Source: Bacteroidales bacterium UBA1219 (lineage in GTDB: Bacteria; Bacteroidota; Bacteroidia; Bacteroidales; P3). Taken from it: a DNA stretch of 23,121 nt. Position numbers and translations under genes: made by a program. Positions 23,100 to 23,121 of this stretch are shown here, piece by piece. The notes under the pieces are model-generated. The model saw nothing but the letters and a program-made list of their open reading frames with translations. It did not search any database and was not told where the DNA came from. The stretch spans positions 10,517 to 33,637 of the forward strand of contig DBXF01000060.1 of NCBI GenBank assembly GCA_002309295.1. Direction: 5' to 3'. Position 1 is the first letter of the stretch; the number at the start of each line of letters is the position of its first letter.

Positions 23100-23121
23100 T
23101 GACCCCGGAGGGACTCAAACC
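23100..23121 (-). tRNA. Possible 3' end of a tRNA or tRNA-like sequence, cut by the window
   Basis: On the minus strand the last 22 bases of the window fit a T-loop and 3' T-stem (GGTTTGAGTCCCTC) and a 7-nt acceptor strand (CGGGGTC) with discriminator A at 23100 and no encoded CCA, followed by a terminator. The nearly invariant C of the T-loop is T here, so a degenerate or tRNA-like copy is possible. The 5' part is outside the window. Confidence 0.35.

Overview
The window looks like a chromosomal segment from a member of the Bacteroidales (phylum Bacteroidota). The evidence is Bacteroidota-type promoters (TAnnTTTG at -7) in front of most transcription units, near absence of Shine-Dalgarno sequences, the small DUF4295/bL38-type ribosomal protein next to bL33, Omp28, DUF2490 and DUF6029 family envelope proteins, BACON domains, and C-terminal type IX secretion (T9SS) type A sorting domains. 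T9SS cargo argues for a Porphyromonas-like or uncultured gut/rumen lineage rather than Bacteroides itself. I cannot name a species.

Layout. 1-1.7 kb: the 3' end of a surface carbohydrate-binding-type protein and a DUF2490 outer-membrane beta-barrel, closed by a clear terminator. 1.8-5.6 kb (+): a sigma-54-type AAA+ regulator without a receiver domain, aroA (EPSP synthase), and a lipoprotein-like phosphodiester glycosidase fused to a TonB C-terminal domain; aroA and the glycosidase overlap by 4 bp. 5.6-7.3 kb (-): two unrelated lipoprotein genes, each preceded by a copy of the same ~150-bp promoter region. 7.5-7.9 kb (-): bL33 and the DUF4295 protein with their own promoter and terminator. 8.07-12.12 kb (-): a compact four-gene unit (long-chain polyprenyl synthase, TlpA-like thioredoxin, DUF6029 protein, Omp28-like CxxC lipoprotein). 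12.3-18.6 kb (-): two tandem ~1030-residue C10 (streptopain/PrtT-like) cysteine proteases, each with propeptide, catalytic domain, BACON domain, InlB-like repeats and a T9SS sorting domain. 18.7-19.4 kb (-): a smaller secreted protein with a degenerate sorting-type tail.

The right end (about 19.5-23.1 kb) is a scrapyard of mobile DNA. It holds a truncated phage tail tape-measure gene, two small ORFs upstream of it in the position and -1 overlap expected of tail assembly chaperones, and a second, frameshifted remnant of the tape-measure 5' end about 1.3 kb away. It also holds a 31-codon hydrophobic mini-gene with its own consensus promoter, and two orphan toxin-like C-terminal cassettes. The cassettes share a ~97-bp 5' module but have unrelated 3' domains: one has a D...ExK nuclease-like signature, and the other is interrupted by an in-frame stop. 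Two 71-bp repeats (69/71 identical) carrying an outward promoter lie 5' of the shared module of the second cassette and again about 80 bp after that cassette. The window ends at a strong hairpin terminator next to a sequence resembling the 3' end of a tRNA, consistent with (but not proof of) integration next to a tRNA-like locus.

The main candidates for something undescribed are the shuffled toxin cassettes with their promoter-bearing repeats, the hydrophobic mini-gene divergent from the tape-measure gene, and the re-use of one promoter block in front of unrelated genes, which happens twice in the window.
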